A stretch of 64,000 nt of DNA from Bacteroides propionicifaciens DSM 19291 = JCM 14649 (GCF_000375405.1 NZ_AQWS01000010.1:18553-82552); one strand, 5' to 3'; shown: positions 1 to 10,511, counted from the first letter of the stretch. Notes: generated by a model not told the origin, from the sequence alone. A program made the numbers and translations.

Positions 1-3000
1 ACAAGAAGGCTTAGCGATGTCAATTGAAGAGATCGATTATCTAAAACAATTAGAAACTGACCTTGGACGCAAACTGACAGACTCTGAAGTTTTCGGATTC
101 GCACAAATCAACTCAGAACACTGCCGCCATAAGATATTTGGTGGAACCTTTATTATCGACGGACAAGAAAGAGAATCATCGCTCTTTGATATGATTAAAA
201 AAACAACTCGGGAGAATCCCAACGCAGTTGTATCGGCATACAAAGATAACGTAGCTTTCTCGAGAGGACCAAAGGTAGAACTCTTCGCACCTACCCAACA
301 CAGCACTTCAGACTATTTCACCACACGAGAGATTGAGAGCGTAATCTCACTCAAAGCCGAAACTCATAACTTCCCAACAACCGTAGAGCCCTTCAACGGT
401 GCATCAACTGGTACAGGCGGTGAAATTAGAGACCGTATGGCTGGCGGAAAAGGATCATGGCCCATTGCAGGTACAGCAGTATATATGACTTCTTATACAA
501 GAGTAGAAGATGATCGCAAATGGGAACATATACTACCCGTTCGTAATTGGTTATACCAAACTCCTATCGAAATCTTAATTAAAGCATCTAATGGTGCTTC
601 TGATTTTGGTAATAAGTTTGGACAACCCCTAATCTGTGGTTCGGTTCTTACTTTTGAGCACACCGAAAACAACGAGGTTTACGGATACGATAAAGTGATT
701 ATGCTTGCTGGCGGTGTAGGTTACGGCCGCAAAGAAGACAGCATAAAAGGTAAACCCGAAAAAGGAAATAAAATAGTAGTGCTCGGTGGTGACAACTACC
801 GCATCGGACTTGGTGGTGGTTCTGTATCATCTGTTGATACCGGACGATACAATAGCGGTATTGAGCTCAATGCTGTCCAACGTGCCAATGCTGAGATGCA
901 AAAAAGAGCAAACAACGTTATACGTGCGCTTACTGAACAAGAGCACAACCCCATTATTTCAATTCATGACCACGGATCAGCAGGACATGTTAACTGCTTA
1001 TCAGAGCTTGTTGAAGGCTGTGGTGGTGAGATTGATATGACTAAGCTTCCAATTGGTGATAAAACATTATCTGCCAAAGAGATTATAGCTAACGAGTCGC
1101 AAGAACGTATGGGCTTACTAATTGAAAAAAAGGCTATTGAGCAGGTTCAAAAAATAGCTGAACGTGAAAGAGCACCCATGTATATAGTTGGTGAAACTAC
1201 AGGTGACGACCGCTTTAGCTTTGTGCAAGGCGATGGTGTACGCCCATTTGATCTAAGTATGGAACAAATGTTTGGTTCATCACCCAAAACCATCATGGAC
1301 GATAAAACGGTTGAACGCAACTACGAAATGCCAACCTATGAAATAAGCAAGCTCAACGAATATCTTGACGATGTATTACAACTTGAAGCTGTTGCTTGTA
1401 AAGATTGGCTTACTAATAAGGTAGACCGTTCGGTAACAGGTAAAGTAGCGCGTCAACAATGTCAAGGTGAAATTCAACTTCCACTTAGCGACTGTGGTGT
1501 TGTAGCTTTAGACTATAAAGGCAAAAAAGGTATTGCAACCTCTATAGGACATGCCCCACAAGCCGGCCTAGCAAACCCTGCACATGGATCAGTCTTAGCA
1601 GTAAGTGAAGCATTAACTAATCTTATATTCGCTCCCCTAACCGATGGCTTAGATACTGTATCACTATCGGCGAACTGGATGTGGCCTTGTCGTTCTCAAC
1701 AAGGAGAAGACGCTCGTCTATATACAGCAGTAGAAGCTTTGAGCAACTTCTGTTGTGACTTAGGCATTAATGTACCTACAGGTAAGGACTCCCTTTCGAT
1801 GACACAGAAATATCCTAATGGAGATCGTGTTATTGCACCTGGAACAGTTATAGTTTCGGCAATGGGCGAAGTATCTGATGTTAAGAAAGTGGTTTCTCCA
1901 GTAATGGTAAATAAACCTAAGACATCATTCTACCATATTGACTTCAGCTTCGATGAACTCAAACTTGGAGGTTCTGCATTTGCTCAAACTCTAGGCAAGG
2001 TGGGACAAGACGCACCGACAGTTCAAAACACTGAGTATTTTAAAGATGTTTTCAATGCTGTACAAGGCTTAATAAACAAAGGCCATATCTTATCAGGTCA
2101 CGATATATCTGCTGGAGGTTTAATCACAGCACTACTCGAAATGTGCTTTGCAAATACCGACGGTGGTATGGAAATCAACTTGGATGTATTCGCCGAAGAA
2201 GACTTAATTAAGATTCTTTTTGCTGAAAACCCAGGAATCATCGTTCAGATTGAAGATAAGAAAGCTGATAGCCTACTCGATCTTTTAGAAGAAGAAGGAG
2301 TTGGTATTGTTCGCATCGGGCGTCCTACAGACGAAAGACATATCCTTGTGAGCAAAAACAAAGCAACCTACCAGTTTGGCATCGATTATTTACGAGACGT
2401 ATGGTATTCTAGCTCATACATCATGGATAAACACCAATCTCAAAATGGCATGGCCAAAGAGCGTTTTACAAACTATAAAGAACAACCATTAGAATTTGCT
2501 TATCCACCTCATTTTAGTGGTAAACTAGCTCAATATAAGCTGAATGCTAACCGTACTAAACTCTCGGGTGTAAAGGCGGCTATTATCCGTGAAAAAGGTA
2601 CAAATGGTGAGCGAGAAATGGCTTATGCAATGTACTTGGCTGGTTTTGATGTTAAAGACGTTATGATGACCGACCTTACAAGTGGCAGAGAAACCTTAGA
2701 TGATATAAACTTTATTGTCTTCTGTGGTGGCTTCTCAAACTCAGACGTTCTGGGTTCAGCCAAAGGTTGGGCTGGAGGTTTCTTATTCAATGAAACAGCC
2801 AAAGCAACACTTAAACGCTTTTACCAACGTGAGAATACACTTTCTCTTGGTATTTGTAATGGTTGTCAGCTTATGATGGAGCTTAACCTGATTTATCCTG
2901 ACCACACAGAGAAACCTAAAATGCTACACAATGCTTCTCATAAGTTTGAGTCGACTTTTGTTGGTGTAACTATACCAACAAACAGAACAGTGATGTTCGG

Positions 3001-3319
3001 TTCTCTAAGTGGTTATAAACTGGGGATTTGGGTAGCGCACGGTGAAGGTAAATTCAGTTTGCCATGCCAGGAAGACCAATATAATATCGTTGCTAAATAT
3101 AGCTATGATACTTATCCTGGTAACCCTAATGGCTCTGACTATTCTGCTGCAGCTGTGGCAAGTCATGATGGACGTCATATTGCTATGATGCCTCATCTTG
3201 AGCGAGCTATTTTCCCTTGGCAAAATGCGAACTATCCAGCAGAGCGTCTAAATGATGAAGTCACTCCTTGGATTGAGGCTTTTGTTAATGCACGTCTTTG
3301 GATTGAAAAGAACAAATAA
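1..3319 (+). CDS. purL: Phosphoribosylformylglycinamidine synthase, 5'-truncated
   Basis: This is the large single-chain FGAM synthase of purine synthesis, which converts FGAR, ATP and glutamine to FGAM. The visible part holds the motif ANSEHCRH-like FAQINSEHCRHK, the duplicated AIRS-type ATP-binding halves, and a C-terminal class I glutamine amidotransferase domain with the nucleophile motif GICNGCQ and the MPHLERAIFPWQ ending. The first ATG is at 17, but the frame is open back to base 2 and the family normally has about 100-130 residues before the NSEHCRH region, so the true start lies upstream of the window. Followed directly by a strong terminator. Confidence in the identity is very high; the 5' end is missing only because the window starts here. 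Confidence 0.97.
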   Translation, partial: QEGLAMSIEEIDYLKQLETDLGRKLTDSEVFGFAQINSEHCRHKIFGGTFIIDGQERESSLFDMIKKTTRENPNAVVSAYKDNVAFSRGPKVELFAPTQHSTSDYFTTREIESVISLKAETHNFPTTVEPFNGASTGTGGEIRDRMAGGKGSWPIAGTAVYMTSYTRVEDDRKWEHILPVRNWLYQTPIEILIKASNGASDFGNKFGQPLICGSVLTFEHTENNEVYGYDKVIMLAGGVGYGRKEDSIKGKPEKGNKIVVLGGDNYRIGLGGGSVSSVDTGRYNSGIELNAVQRANAEMQKRANNVIRALTEQEHNPIISIHDHGSAGHVNCLSELVEGCGGEIDMTKLPIGDKTLSAKEIIANESQERMGLLIEKKAIEQVQKIAERERAPMYIVGETTGDDRFSFVQGDGVRPFDLSMEQMFGSSPKTIMDDKTVERNYEMPTYEISKLNEYLDDVLQLEAVACKDWLTNKVDRSVTGKVARQQCQGEIQLPLSDCGVVALDYKGKKGIATSIGHAPQAGLANPAHGSVLAVSEALTNLIFAPLTDGLDTVSLSANWMWPCRSQQGEDARLYTAVEALSNFCCDLGINVPTGKDSLSMTQKYPNGDRVIAPGTVIVSAMGEVSDVKKVVSPVMVNKPKTSFYHIDFSFDELKLGGSAFAQTLGKVGQDAPTVQNTEYFKDVFNAVQGLINKGHILSGHDISAGGLITALLEMCFANTDGGMEINLDVFAEEDLIKILFAENPGIIVQIEDKKADSLLDLLEEEGVGIVRIGRPTDERHILVSKNKATYQFGIDYLRDVWYSSSYIMDKHQSQNGMAKERFTNYKEQPLEFAYPPHFSGKLAQYKLNANRTKLSGVKAAIIREKGTNGEREMAYAMYLAGFDVKDVMMTDLTSGRETLDDINFIVFCGGFSNSDVLGSAKGWAGGFLFNETAKATLKRFYQRENTLSLGICNGCQLMMELNLIYPDHTEKPKMLHNASHKFESTFVGVTIPTNRTVMFGSLSGYKLGIWVAHGEGKFSLPCQEDQYNIVAKYSYDTYPGNPNGSDYSAAAVASHDGRHIAMMPHLERAIFPWQNANYPAERLNDEVTPWIEAFVNARLWIEKNK

Positions 3320-3360
3320 GATACCTAGACCCATAATATTTCTTTATTAAACAAACGTTG

Positions 3361-3395
3361 AAGGAGAACATGTCAAGCACATGTTCTCCTTTTTA
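3361..3395 (+). terminator. Intrinsic terminator after purL
   Basis: A perfect 13-bp inverted repeat (AAGGAGAACATGT with its complement, 5-base loop) is followed by a T-rich tract. It ends the purL transcript. Confidence 0.9.
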
Positions 3396-3654
3396 TTATC
3401 TAAACACAGATATAATATGTAGTACTTACAATTTATTTCATTTGAAGCTAACTTTTATATTTCTAACATAAATAAATAGGAAAAGGTAAATTCATAAAGC
3501 ATCCAGCCAATTTAGAAACACTTATTATCCTATTTATCAATACATTAATACTCACTCAATCAAAGTATATTTGACAAATCAGCAGTTTTAATCTATAATT
3601 GTTATATCTTTATAAAGCATTAGAATAGTTTTCATGACATAAAAAATTACTATA
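3396..3654. other. AT-rich intergenic region upstream of the hybrid regulator
   Basis: The rest of the 335-bp gap between purL and the next gene is very AT-rich. I see no open reading frame, RNA gene or clear repeat. It must hold the promoter of the downstream regulator-transporter operon, but no exact TAnnTTTG box stands out; TATCTTTA at about 3606-3613 is one mismatch away. Confidence 0.5.
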
Positions 3655-6600
3655 ATGAAGAGACTCACATACATTCTATGTCTCCTTTGCTTCTCTTTTA
3701 TAAGCCAAGCTCAGACTTATACCTACCTTAACATCAAAGATGGTTTAAGCCACCGCCACGTTTATAGTATATCTAAGGACAACAAAGGATATATGTGGTT
3801 TTTAACCCAAAAAGGAGCCGATAGATATAACGGATCAGCTTTTAAACACTACAACTTCACGGTCGATCACAAGATTTTAAACACCTCTGCTCATTTAAAA
3901 TCTCTATACTTCACAGCCGACAGCCTACTTTTTCAGGTAGGGTCAGATGGTAAAGTTTTTCGATTTAATGAGCAATCAGACCAGTTTGATTATATATATA
4001 GCTACCCTAACGAAACCAACGAAATACTTTTACTAAGCTTCAATTATATTGATAGTGATAATAAAATATGGATGGGAAGCAAAGGTAATTTGCATATCTA
4101 CGATTCTAAAAAAGATAAAGAAGTTACTATTACCCAACATCCACTATATGCTGCTACAGCAATTACGGAGATGAGGCCAAACACATTTGCAATAGGTACT
4201 ACCAACGGCATTTATGGAGCGACTATTACGGGAGATACTTTACGACTCAATAATACTACCCCTTTACTTAATAACTTAGAAAAGCAGATTGAAAAATTAT
4301 ATTATCATGAAGCTACACACTCACTAATTATATCAACTTTAAGGAAAGGACTCTACATCTATAAAATTGACGAGGGGAAACTATCCGAACCATTTGATCT
4401 AAAAACTGCAAGTGTTAACGAAATTACAACATTCTCTGACTCAGAAGTTCTTGTTGCCACCAATGGTGCTGGAGTCTTTAAGATAGATTTAGAGAATAAC
4501 ACTTGGGAGCCTTTTATTGTAGCGAACTACGACGAAGTAGGTGAAATGAATGGAAATAATATAAAAGATATTCTTATAGACGACGAAAATAGAATTTGGA
4601 TGGCTAACTACCCTAATGGAGTAACCATACGAACCGACCGTAATAATCTCGACTTTGACGTTATTCAACATATCCCCAAAAAGAATACAGGACTCATACA
4701 TAATCAAGTTAATGATTTCGTCGAAGACAAAGATGGAGATATTTGGTTTGCTACCAATAACGGGATCAGTGTCTATTTTCCTAAACAAGACCGATGGGAG
4801 TCGTATCTATCCTCGTATGATAATGATAAAGACATTAACAACCATATGTTCCTAACCATCAATGAAGTTAGACCAGGTATCGTTTGGGCAGGTGGCTACA
4901 GCTCTGGATTATACGAAATCAATAAATCAACCAAACGTCATAAGCTTTTACTATCTAATGAAAAAGAGCAGATTAGTGAGCCTGATAAATGCATTCGAGC
5001 AATCCTCAAAGGTACGAATCAATCAATTTGGGTAGGTGGCTACTATAACCTAAGACAGATTGATCCTGAAAAAATGCAGATAAGATATTTTAATAATATA
5101 TCTGCTATAACAAGCTTGGAAGAGATGAATGAGTCTAATCTATGGATTGGAACATCCAAAGGCTTATTCTTATTGGATAAAACTAATGGTAATAGTCGCC
5201 ATATCAATCTGCCTACTAGCAACCCTTCGGTTAATGTACTTTATCAAAACAAAGATGGAGTGCTTTACATAGGCACAAATGATGGGTTATTCCTCTTTAA
5301 TAGTGTAACAAACACATTCAAGCACTTTCACACTCAAAACTCCTCACTCCTGTCCAACTCCATACAGTCGATTGTTCCTGATAAAGACCAACCTCGTGTT
5401 TATCTAGCAACAGATTCAGAGCTATCCCTTTACGAAGAGGATACTGAACGGATTTACAATTGGACCAAGGATCAAGGCATGCTTGATACGTTCTTTAATA
5501 CCAACTCAGGGATACAACTTAGCAACGGAGAAATTCTATTTGGAAGTGCTGATGGAGTGATCTTATTTGATCAAGAATGCATATTCCCAACAGAGTATAA
5601 ATCAAAGCTAGTATTTGAAGAACTAGAAGTAAATCAACGATCAGTTTACCCTTCGCAAAAACAAAGTATACTGACGCAGCTTATAGATAAAACAAATAAA
5701 ATCACCCTAGGATTTAGAGATAATAATATCGCACTCGAAATTGGGTCAATCAACTTTGACAATCCTTCGAATATTTTATATTCTTGGCAGATGGAAGGTT
5801 TAAACGATGAGTGGAGTGAGCCAAGCCCAAATACCAGATTGGTCTTTTCAAACCTATCACCAGGCACATATTTTCTTAAAGTTAGAACCATACTTAGTGG
5901 CTCATTAAATCAAACGCTCGAGGAAAGAACGCTTCAAATCAATGTAAAACAACCATTCTGGTGGAGTGCAGCCGCAAAGGTAATCTATGTTGTAGGCTTT
6001 ATTATCTTACTACTTCTTTTGATTCGATACCTCATAAAGAGAAGCGAACGCAAATTAGTAGATCATACCAAGCAGTTCTACTATAACACAGCTCATGATA
6101 TTCGAGTGCCCCTACAGCTAATCCAAGAACCCTTAATGGAGCTTAAGGAGAAAGAAGACCTGACGACTGAAGGAATGAGTAATATCAGAATTGTCCTTAG
6201 AAATCTAAATATCCTACTGACTCAAAACGATACAACCATCAATTTTGAGCGAATGGAGAAAAATAAGAATAGACTGTACTTATCAGAACATAACCTGCCT
6301 AGTTTTATAGAGAACATTGTAAAGCTGACCATTCCTGTTGCCGAAATTAAGCAAATTGACATAAACTTCAATAACACGATTACGGGGCAATTTAAGATTT
6401 GGATGGACAATGAGAAGATTAGAACAATCTTGAGTAACCTGCTCAACCAAATAATAGAGTGTTCCGACGACTTTAAGTCGATTAATATTATTATTGGCGT
6501 GATTCAAAACGAATGGTTCTTAGAGATTACCTATGAAGGTAAACCTCTACCTATAGAAACTATTCAAGACTCAACCAATGGCAAGTTTATCGACGATGCA

Positions 6601-7644
6601 ATTCAAAAGAATACAACCATAACTGACAACTTAGGCTTGCAGCTCATCGGACAATTACTCAAACTCTATCAAGGAAGTATCCAATTTAAGAATGTGGATA
6701 AGAAATCTTATTACATACGACTAAACTTACCAATTTATCATCAAGCTATTACGGATGCTGAATTAGTTAGCCAATTTCATAAGAAAGAAACCTCGACTCC
6801 TGATACCAACAAAACTAGCCCACTGAATGTAAATCCATCACTAAACTCAATATCAACGGTTAATGGTACGGGCACCGATAAACTATTGATACTTTTGGTT
6901 GAAAGTGACCCAGACATCATTGAACAAATGAATAATAATTTCTCTGACACATATGAGATTATAAATACCCCTAAAGGTCAAGAGGCTATAAGTATTGCCA
7001 AACGACTTAGGCCCTCAATCATAATTTCAAGAATGAATTTAGAGGATATCAAGGGGACAGAACTCTCGGCAACATTGAAGTCAGAATTTGAAACCTCGCA
7101 TATACCTATCATTCTTATGACTGATAGCAATGAAGAGAAGCATATTATTAAAGGACTCCAAAATGGAGCGGATGAGTTTATTCTAAAACCTTTTAATTAT
7201 AGAATTCTTAAAGCCTCTATAGCTAACCTACTATCGAACAGGGCACTACTTAGAGATAGGTATGCGAGCTTAGAGATTCAAGAATCTATAGACTGTGAAC
7301 ATTGTACAACAAACTTGGAATGGAAATTCATTGCAACAATTAAGGAAAGTGTCGAAAAACATATGTCTGAACCCGACTTTACGGTCGATAAACTTTGTGC
7401 AATATTAAATATGAGTCGTACAAGTTTTTATAATAAACTCAAAGACTTAACGAACAAAACACCCTCTGACTACATTAGAATTATTAAACTGAATTATGCA
7501 GCAAAGCTCTTACTTGAAAAAGAGTTTACCATATCCGAGATTGCTGACAAAACAGGTTTCAACGATGCCAAGTATTTTAGAGAAGTCTTCAAAAAGCACT
7601 ATAATATGACACCATCGAAGTATGCAAAGGAAAAACAAAGATGA
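3655..7644 (+). CDS. Hybrid two-component system regulator (HTCS) with degenerate signalling domains
   Basis: This one-protein sensor and regulator is of the Bacteroides type, 1329 aa. In order: signal peptide (about 1-19), periplasmic two-component propeller repeats (about 30-680), a Y_Y_Y domain, one membrane helix (about 775-797), a HisKA segment with phospho-acceptor His814 in AHDIRVP, an ATPase-like domain, a receiver (about 1078-1195) and an AraC-type HTH (about 1225-1329). The output HTH looks intact. The receiver is not: the phospho-acceptor Asp is replaced by Arg1126 (IIISRMN instead of IISDVMM), and the acidic pocket reads VESD rather than VEDN. The ATPase domain lacks a recognisable DxGxG box, and the N box reads NLLNQ. 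Its stop overlaps the start of the first ChrA-like gene by 4 bp, so the two are translationally coupled. What it senses is unknown; no carbohydrate-utilisation genes are adjacent. Confidence 0.92.
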   Translation: MKRLTYILCLLCFSFISQAQTYTYLNIKDGLSHRHVYSISKDNKGYMWFLTQKGADRYNGSAFKHYNFTVDHKILNTSAHLKSLYFTADSLLFQVGSDGKVFRFNEQSDQFDYIYSYPNETNEILLLSFNYIDSDNKIWMGSKGNLHIYDSKKDKEVTITQHPLYAATAITEMRPNTFAIGTTNGIYGATITGDTLRLNNTTPLLNNLEKQIEKLYYHEATHSLIISTLRKGLYIYKIDEGKLSEPFDLKTASVNEITTFSDSEVLVATNGAGVFKIDLENNTWEPFIVANYDEVGEMNGNNIKDILIDDENRIWMANYPNGVTIRTDRNNLDFDVIQHIPKKNTGLIHNQVNDFVEDKDGDIWFATNNGISVYFPKQDRWESYLSSYDNDKDINNHMFLTINEVRPGIVWAGGYSSGLYEINKSTKRHKLLLSNEKEQISEPDKCIRAILKGTNQSIWVGGYYNLRQIDPEKMQIRYFNNISAITSLEEMNESNLWIGTSKGLFLLDKTNGNSRHINLPTSNPSVNVLYQNKDGVLYIGTNDGLFLFNSVTNTFKHFHTQNSSLLSNSIQSIVPDKDQPRVYLATDSELSLYEEDTERIYNWTKDQGMLDTFFNTNSGIQLSNGEILFGSADGVILFDQECIFPTEYKSKLVFEELEVNQRSVYPSQKQSILTQLIDKTNKITLGFRDNNIALEIGSINFDNPSNILYSWQMEGLNDEWSEPSPNTRLVFSNLSPGTYFLKVRTILSGSLNQTLEERTLQINVKQPFWWSAAAKVIYVVGFIILLLLLIRYLIKRSERKLVDHTKQFYYNTAHDIRVPLQLIQEPLMELKEKEDLTTEGMSNIRIVLRNLNILLTQNDTTINFERMEKNKNRLYLSEHNLPSFIENIVKLTIPVAEIKQIDINFNNTITGQFKIWMDNEKIRTILSNLLNQIIECSDDFKSINIIIGVIQNEWFLEITYEGKPLPIETIQDSTNGKFIDDAIQKNTTITDNLGLQLIGQLLKLYQGSIQFKNVDKKSYYIRLNLPIYHQAITDAELVSQFHKKETSTPDTNKTSPLNVNPSLNSISTVNGTGTDKLLILLVESDPDIIEQMNNNFSDTYEIINTPKGQEAISIAKRLRPSIIISRMNLEDIKGTELSATLKSEFETSHIPIILMTDSNEEKHIIKGLQNGADEFILKPFNYRILKASIANLLSNRALLRDRYASLEIQESIDCEHCTTNLEWKFIATIKESVEKHMSEPDFTVDKLCAILNMSRTSFYNKLKDLTNKTPSDYIRIIKLNYAAKLLLEKEFTISEIADKTGFNDAKYFREVFKKHYNMTPSKYAKEKQR

Positions 7645-8183
7645 AACAATACTTTCAACTCTTCAGAATATTTTTTAAAATTGGGGCATTCACTATTGGT
7701 GGCGGCTATGCTATGGTCCCAATCATTGAGAATGAGATAGTAACCAAAAGACAATGGATTAGCAAACAGGATTTTGTCGATCTACTGGCTATCGCTCAAT
7801 CGGCTCCAGGAATCTTAGCCGTTAACATATCTATATTCATTGGCTATAAACTAAAAGGAGTAAAAGGAGCAATCGTCTCAACTTTAGGAACGGTACTCCC
7901 CTCTTTCATTATTATTTTGATGATTGCCATGTTCTTTCAGTCATTCAAGAATAATATTTATGTAGAAAAGATGTTTAAGGCTATTCGTCCTGCTGTAGTA
8001 GCTCTGATTGCAGCACCTACATTTTCAATGGCTAAGACTGCACGCATATCAAAATATACTATCTGGATACCTGTAGTATCAGCCTTACTGATCTGGCTTA
8101 TGGACGTATCTCCCGTTTGGATTATTGCTGTAGCAGGTGTTGGGGGTTTTGTTTGGGGACGACTTAAAAACAATAAAGCATGA
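7641..8183 (+). CDS. ChrA-type transporter, half-size subunit 1
   Basis: A 180-aa membrane protein of the chromate transporter (CHR) family, short-chain type. It has the family motif FFKIGAFTIGGGYAMVP near the N terminus and several hydrophobic helices. Short-chain members work as pairs, and the partner follows with a 4-bp overlap. Chromate efflux is the activity for which the family is named, but the physiological substrate in anaerobes is not established, so chromate is only a family label here. The start ATG overlaps the stop of the upstream hybrid regulator. Confidence 0.88.
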   Translation: MKQYFQLFRIFFKIGAFTIGGGYAMVPIIENEIVTKRQWISKQDFVDLLAIAQSAPGILAVNISIFIGYKLKGVKGAIVSTLGTVLPSFIIILMIAMFFQSFKNNIYVEKMFKAIRPAVVALIAAPTFSMAKTARISKYTIWIPVVSALLIWLMDVSPVWIIAVAGVGGFVWGRLKNNKA

Positions 8184-8740
8184 TAATACTCTATCTACAA
8201 TTATTCTACACCTTCTTTAAGATTGGCTTATTTGGCTTTGGTGGTGGATATGCGATGCTCTCAATGATACAGGGAGAAGTTGTAACGAACTATAAGTGGC
8301 TATCACTGCAAGAGTTTACAGATATTGTGGCTATCAGTCAGATGACTCCTGGCCCTATCGGTATTAATGCCGCAACTTATGTGGGATATACAGCAACAAA
8401 TGGTAGCGTTTGGGGTTCAATCACGGCGACCTTTGCAGTAGTACTGCCTTCGTTTATCTTAATGCTACTGATTAGTAAGTTCTTTTTGAGATATAGTTCT
8501 CACCCCATGGTCGAGGCTGTATTTAGTGGTTTAAGGCCAGCTGTAGTTGGTCTTCTAGCTGCTGCTGCTTTAGTATTAATGAATCAGGAGAATTTCTCTG
8601 CCCCATCAACCGATATGTATTCGTTTGTAATCAGCGTAGCTATATTTGGACTAGCTTTCTTTTTTTCTAGATCGAAGTATAAGATAAACCCAATATTACT
8701 CATCATCCTCTGCGGACTTGCTGGACTGATCATCTATTAA
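8180..8740 (+). CDS. ChrA-type transporter, half-size subunit 2
   Basis: Second half-size CHR-family protein, 186 aa, starting 4 bp before the stop of subunit 1. It repeats the family motif as FFKIGLFGFGGGYAMLS, followed by the conserved stretch around ISQMTPGPIGINAATYVGY. Because both proteins carry their own N-terminal motif, this is a natural short-chain pair and not a broken long ChrA. It is last in the operon and is followed by a bidirectional terminator. Confidence 0.88.
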   Translation: MIILYLQLFYTFFKIGLFGFGGGYAMLSMIQGEVVTNYKWLSLQEFTDIVAISQMTPGPIGINAATYVGYTATNGSVWGSITATFAVVLPSFILMLLISKFFLRYSSHPMVEAVFSGLRPAVVGLLAAAALVLMNQENFSAPSTDMYSFVISVAIFGLAFFFSRSKYKINPILLIILCGLAGLIIY

Positions 8741-8755
8741 ACATGATATAAAGAA

Positions 8756-8791
8756 AAAAGGGTTAATACATCAAACTGCATTAACCCTTTT
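8756..8791. terminator. Bidirectional intrinsic terminator
   Basis: A 12-bp perfect stem (AAAAGGGTTAAT and its complement) has A and T runs on both sides. It lies between the convergent chrA pair and the GHL10 gene and can serve both. Confidence 0.88.
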
Positions 8792-8814
8792 GCTATTTTT
8801 AGAAGGTAAGGCTC

Positions 8815-10323
8815 TTAGAGTTTTACCTTTTTTGTTTTATACTTCGATTCATTATGCAAACGATCCAAGGCCGTTACAACATAAGTGTATTTGCTCTTAC
8901 CATTTTCATAGGGAAGCTTAAAAAACGTATTCGGTGTAATCGCTACGATATGCGAAGGATCTTCTAAGTCAATACGCTCACCTCTGTTGAATTGATAAAC
9001 CACATAGCGTGCAGCCTCATTCATTATACTCTTAGATTTAGGAGCTGTCCAGAACATCATATAGCCATCAGAAGTCCAAGTAGTTTTTATCTTACGTACG
9101 GCTTTAGGGGCTTCGCCATCCATAAAGTCAAATACAGGAACTAAAGAGGGGTATTTGTGATAAGTTGACATTAATGATTCAAGATAACGTCCTTCGTTCT
9201 CAACAACAGAAGTGGCTGGCCACTGACTACTTCCACCAATTGATTGGTAAGAACGTTGCAACTTCATCTTAATAGGAAGCTGATTGATCATCGGGTTGAG
9301 AGGGTCTTCATTCTGAATGGTATTGGGCACAGATTGACCAATAAAGAGTGGTCGGTTATTGCTATGCTTTGCCCACCAATCAACAAGTACATGGTAATCA
9401 GCAACAGGATGACCTACATGCCAATATATCTGTGGAATATTATAATCCACCCAACCTTTATTTACCCATAGAAGCACATCAGCATAAAGGTCGTCGTAGT
9501 TTTGAAGACCATTAGTTTTACTGCCATAGGGGTAAGACATTTCATTACGATAAATACCAAATGGACTCACACCAAACTTTACCCAAGGCTTGATCTCACG
9601 AACAGTTTCGTGGATTTGTTTGATAAGTAAGTTAACATTATCTCTTCTCCAATCGCCACGAGATGCATACGAGCTTCCACCCAAACGTTCAAAGCTTAAG
9701 TCATCTTCAAACTCCATTCCATCTTTGGGGTATGGATAGAAGTAATCATCCATATGGATTGCATCGACGTCGTATCTGTTAAGAATATCAGCAACTATCG
9801 TGCTAATATAATTTCGGTTTTCAGACAGTGCAGGATCAAAGAATACTTGATTACCATAAGTAATGAAGCGTTCTGGATATTTGATGTAAGGATGCGATAC
9901 CGCGATTTCTTTATTGATGTTTGTCATCGCTCGGTAAGGATTAATCCAAGCATGAAGTTCCATGCCTCGTTTATGACACTCCTCAATCATAAAGGCAAGG
10001 GGATCCCAATATGGATTGGGTGCTTTACCCTGTTGTCCTGTAAGGAAACGACTCCATGGCTCCAAATTAGAAGCATAGAAAGCATCAGCTTCACCTCTAA
10101 CCTGAAAAATAACAGCATTCATATTGGCTGCTTTTAGAGCATCAAGATGATCGATTAAGCGGCCCTGTGCTTCAGCTGTAGATAACCCTTGAAACTGACC
10201 GTTGATAATTTGAATCCAAGCAGCTCTAAACTCTCTTTTAGGCTGATCTTGAGCATTAACCCCCTGTAGAGAAGTCAGACCCAAGGATATAAGCAAGGCA
10301 AATAAATATAGATAACCCTTCAT
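8815..10323 (-). CDS. GHL10 (DUF187/YngK-type) glycoside hydrolase-like protein
   Basis: Secreted protein of about 502 aa in the glycosyl hydrolase-like 10 family, TIM-barrel proteins thought to act on cell-surface or cell-wall glycans. The signal peptide begins MKGYLYLFALLISLG and is followed by the family entry EFRAAWIQ. Other family signatures are AVIFQVRGEADAFY, ELHAWINPYRA, DAIHMDDYFYPYP and KFGVSPFG. An open frame extends upstream to 10380, but I place the start at 10323 because it begins a proper signal peptide and because a good -7 box (10351-10358) lies between the two candidate starts. The C-terminal 100 or so residues look fibronectin-like. The substrate is unknown. Confidence 0.88.
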   Translation of the reverse strand: MKGYLYLFALLISLGLTSLQGVNAQDQPKREFRAAWIQIINGQFQGLSTAEAQGRLIDHLDALKAANMNAVIFQVRGEADAFYASNLEPWSRFLTGQQGKAPNPYWDPLAFMIEECHKRGMELHAWINPYRAMTNINKEIAVSHPYIKYPERFITYGNQVFFDPALSENRNYISTIVADILNRYDVDAIHMDDYFYPYPKDGMEFEDDLSFERLGGSSYASRGDWRRDNVNLLIKQIHETVREIKPWVKFGVSPFGIYRNEMSYPYGSKTNGLQNYDDLYADVLLWVNKGWVDYNIPQIYWHVGHPVADYHVLVDWWAKHSNNRPLFIGQSVPNTIQNEDPLNPMINQLPIKMKLQRSYQSIGGSSQWPATSVVENEGRYLESLMSTYHKYPSLVPVFDFMDGEAPKAVRKIKTTWTSDGYMMFWTAPKSKSIMNEAARYVVYQFNRGERIDLEDPSHIVAITPNTFFKLPYENGKSKYTYVVTALDRLHNESKYKTKKVKL

Positions 10324-10350
10324 TCTTTTTAATAAATTAGTTTTGCAAAG

Positions 10351-10358
10351 CAAATATA
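10351..10358 (-). promoter_or_regulatory. Promoter -7 box of the GHL10 gene
   Basis: On the minus strand this reads TATATTTG, an exact match to the Bacteroidetes TAnnTTTG box. Transcription would begin about 20 bases before the ATG at 10323. No clear -33 TTG was found at the usual spacing. Confidence 0.6.
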
Positions 10359-10511
10359 AACTTTTAAAACCGCTAAGCATTATATATAGATGGAAAAGTA
10401 GTTCACAGCCGTTTAAATAGAATACAGCTTATTAACTAAAACTCTCTGGCTGTTAAGAAGTATTATACCTCAACTCTTTTAGTATTAATAAGAAATGAGA
10501 GACAAATTCAT

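Noticed and set aside
7641..8740. Possible frameshifted long chrA gene
   Set aside because: Both halves have their own N-terminal FFKIG...GGGYAM motif and overlap by ATGA; a short-chain ChrA pair explains it.
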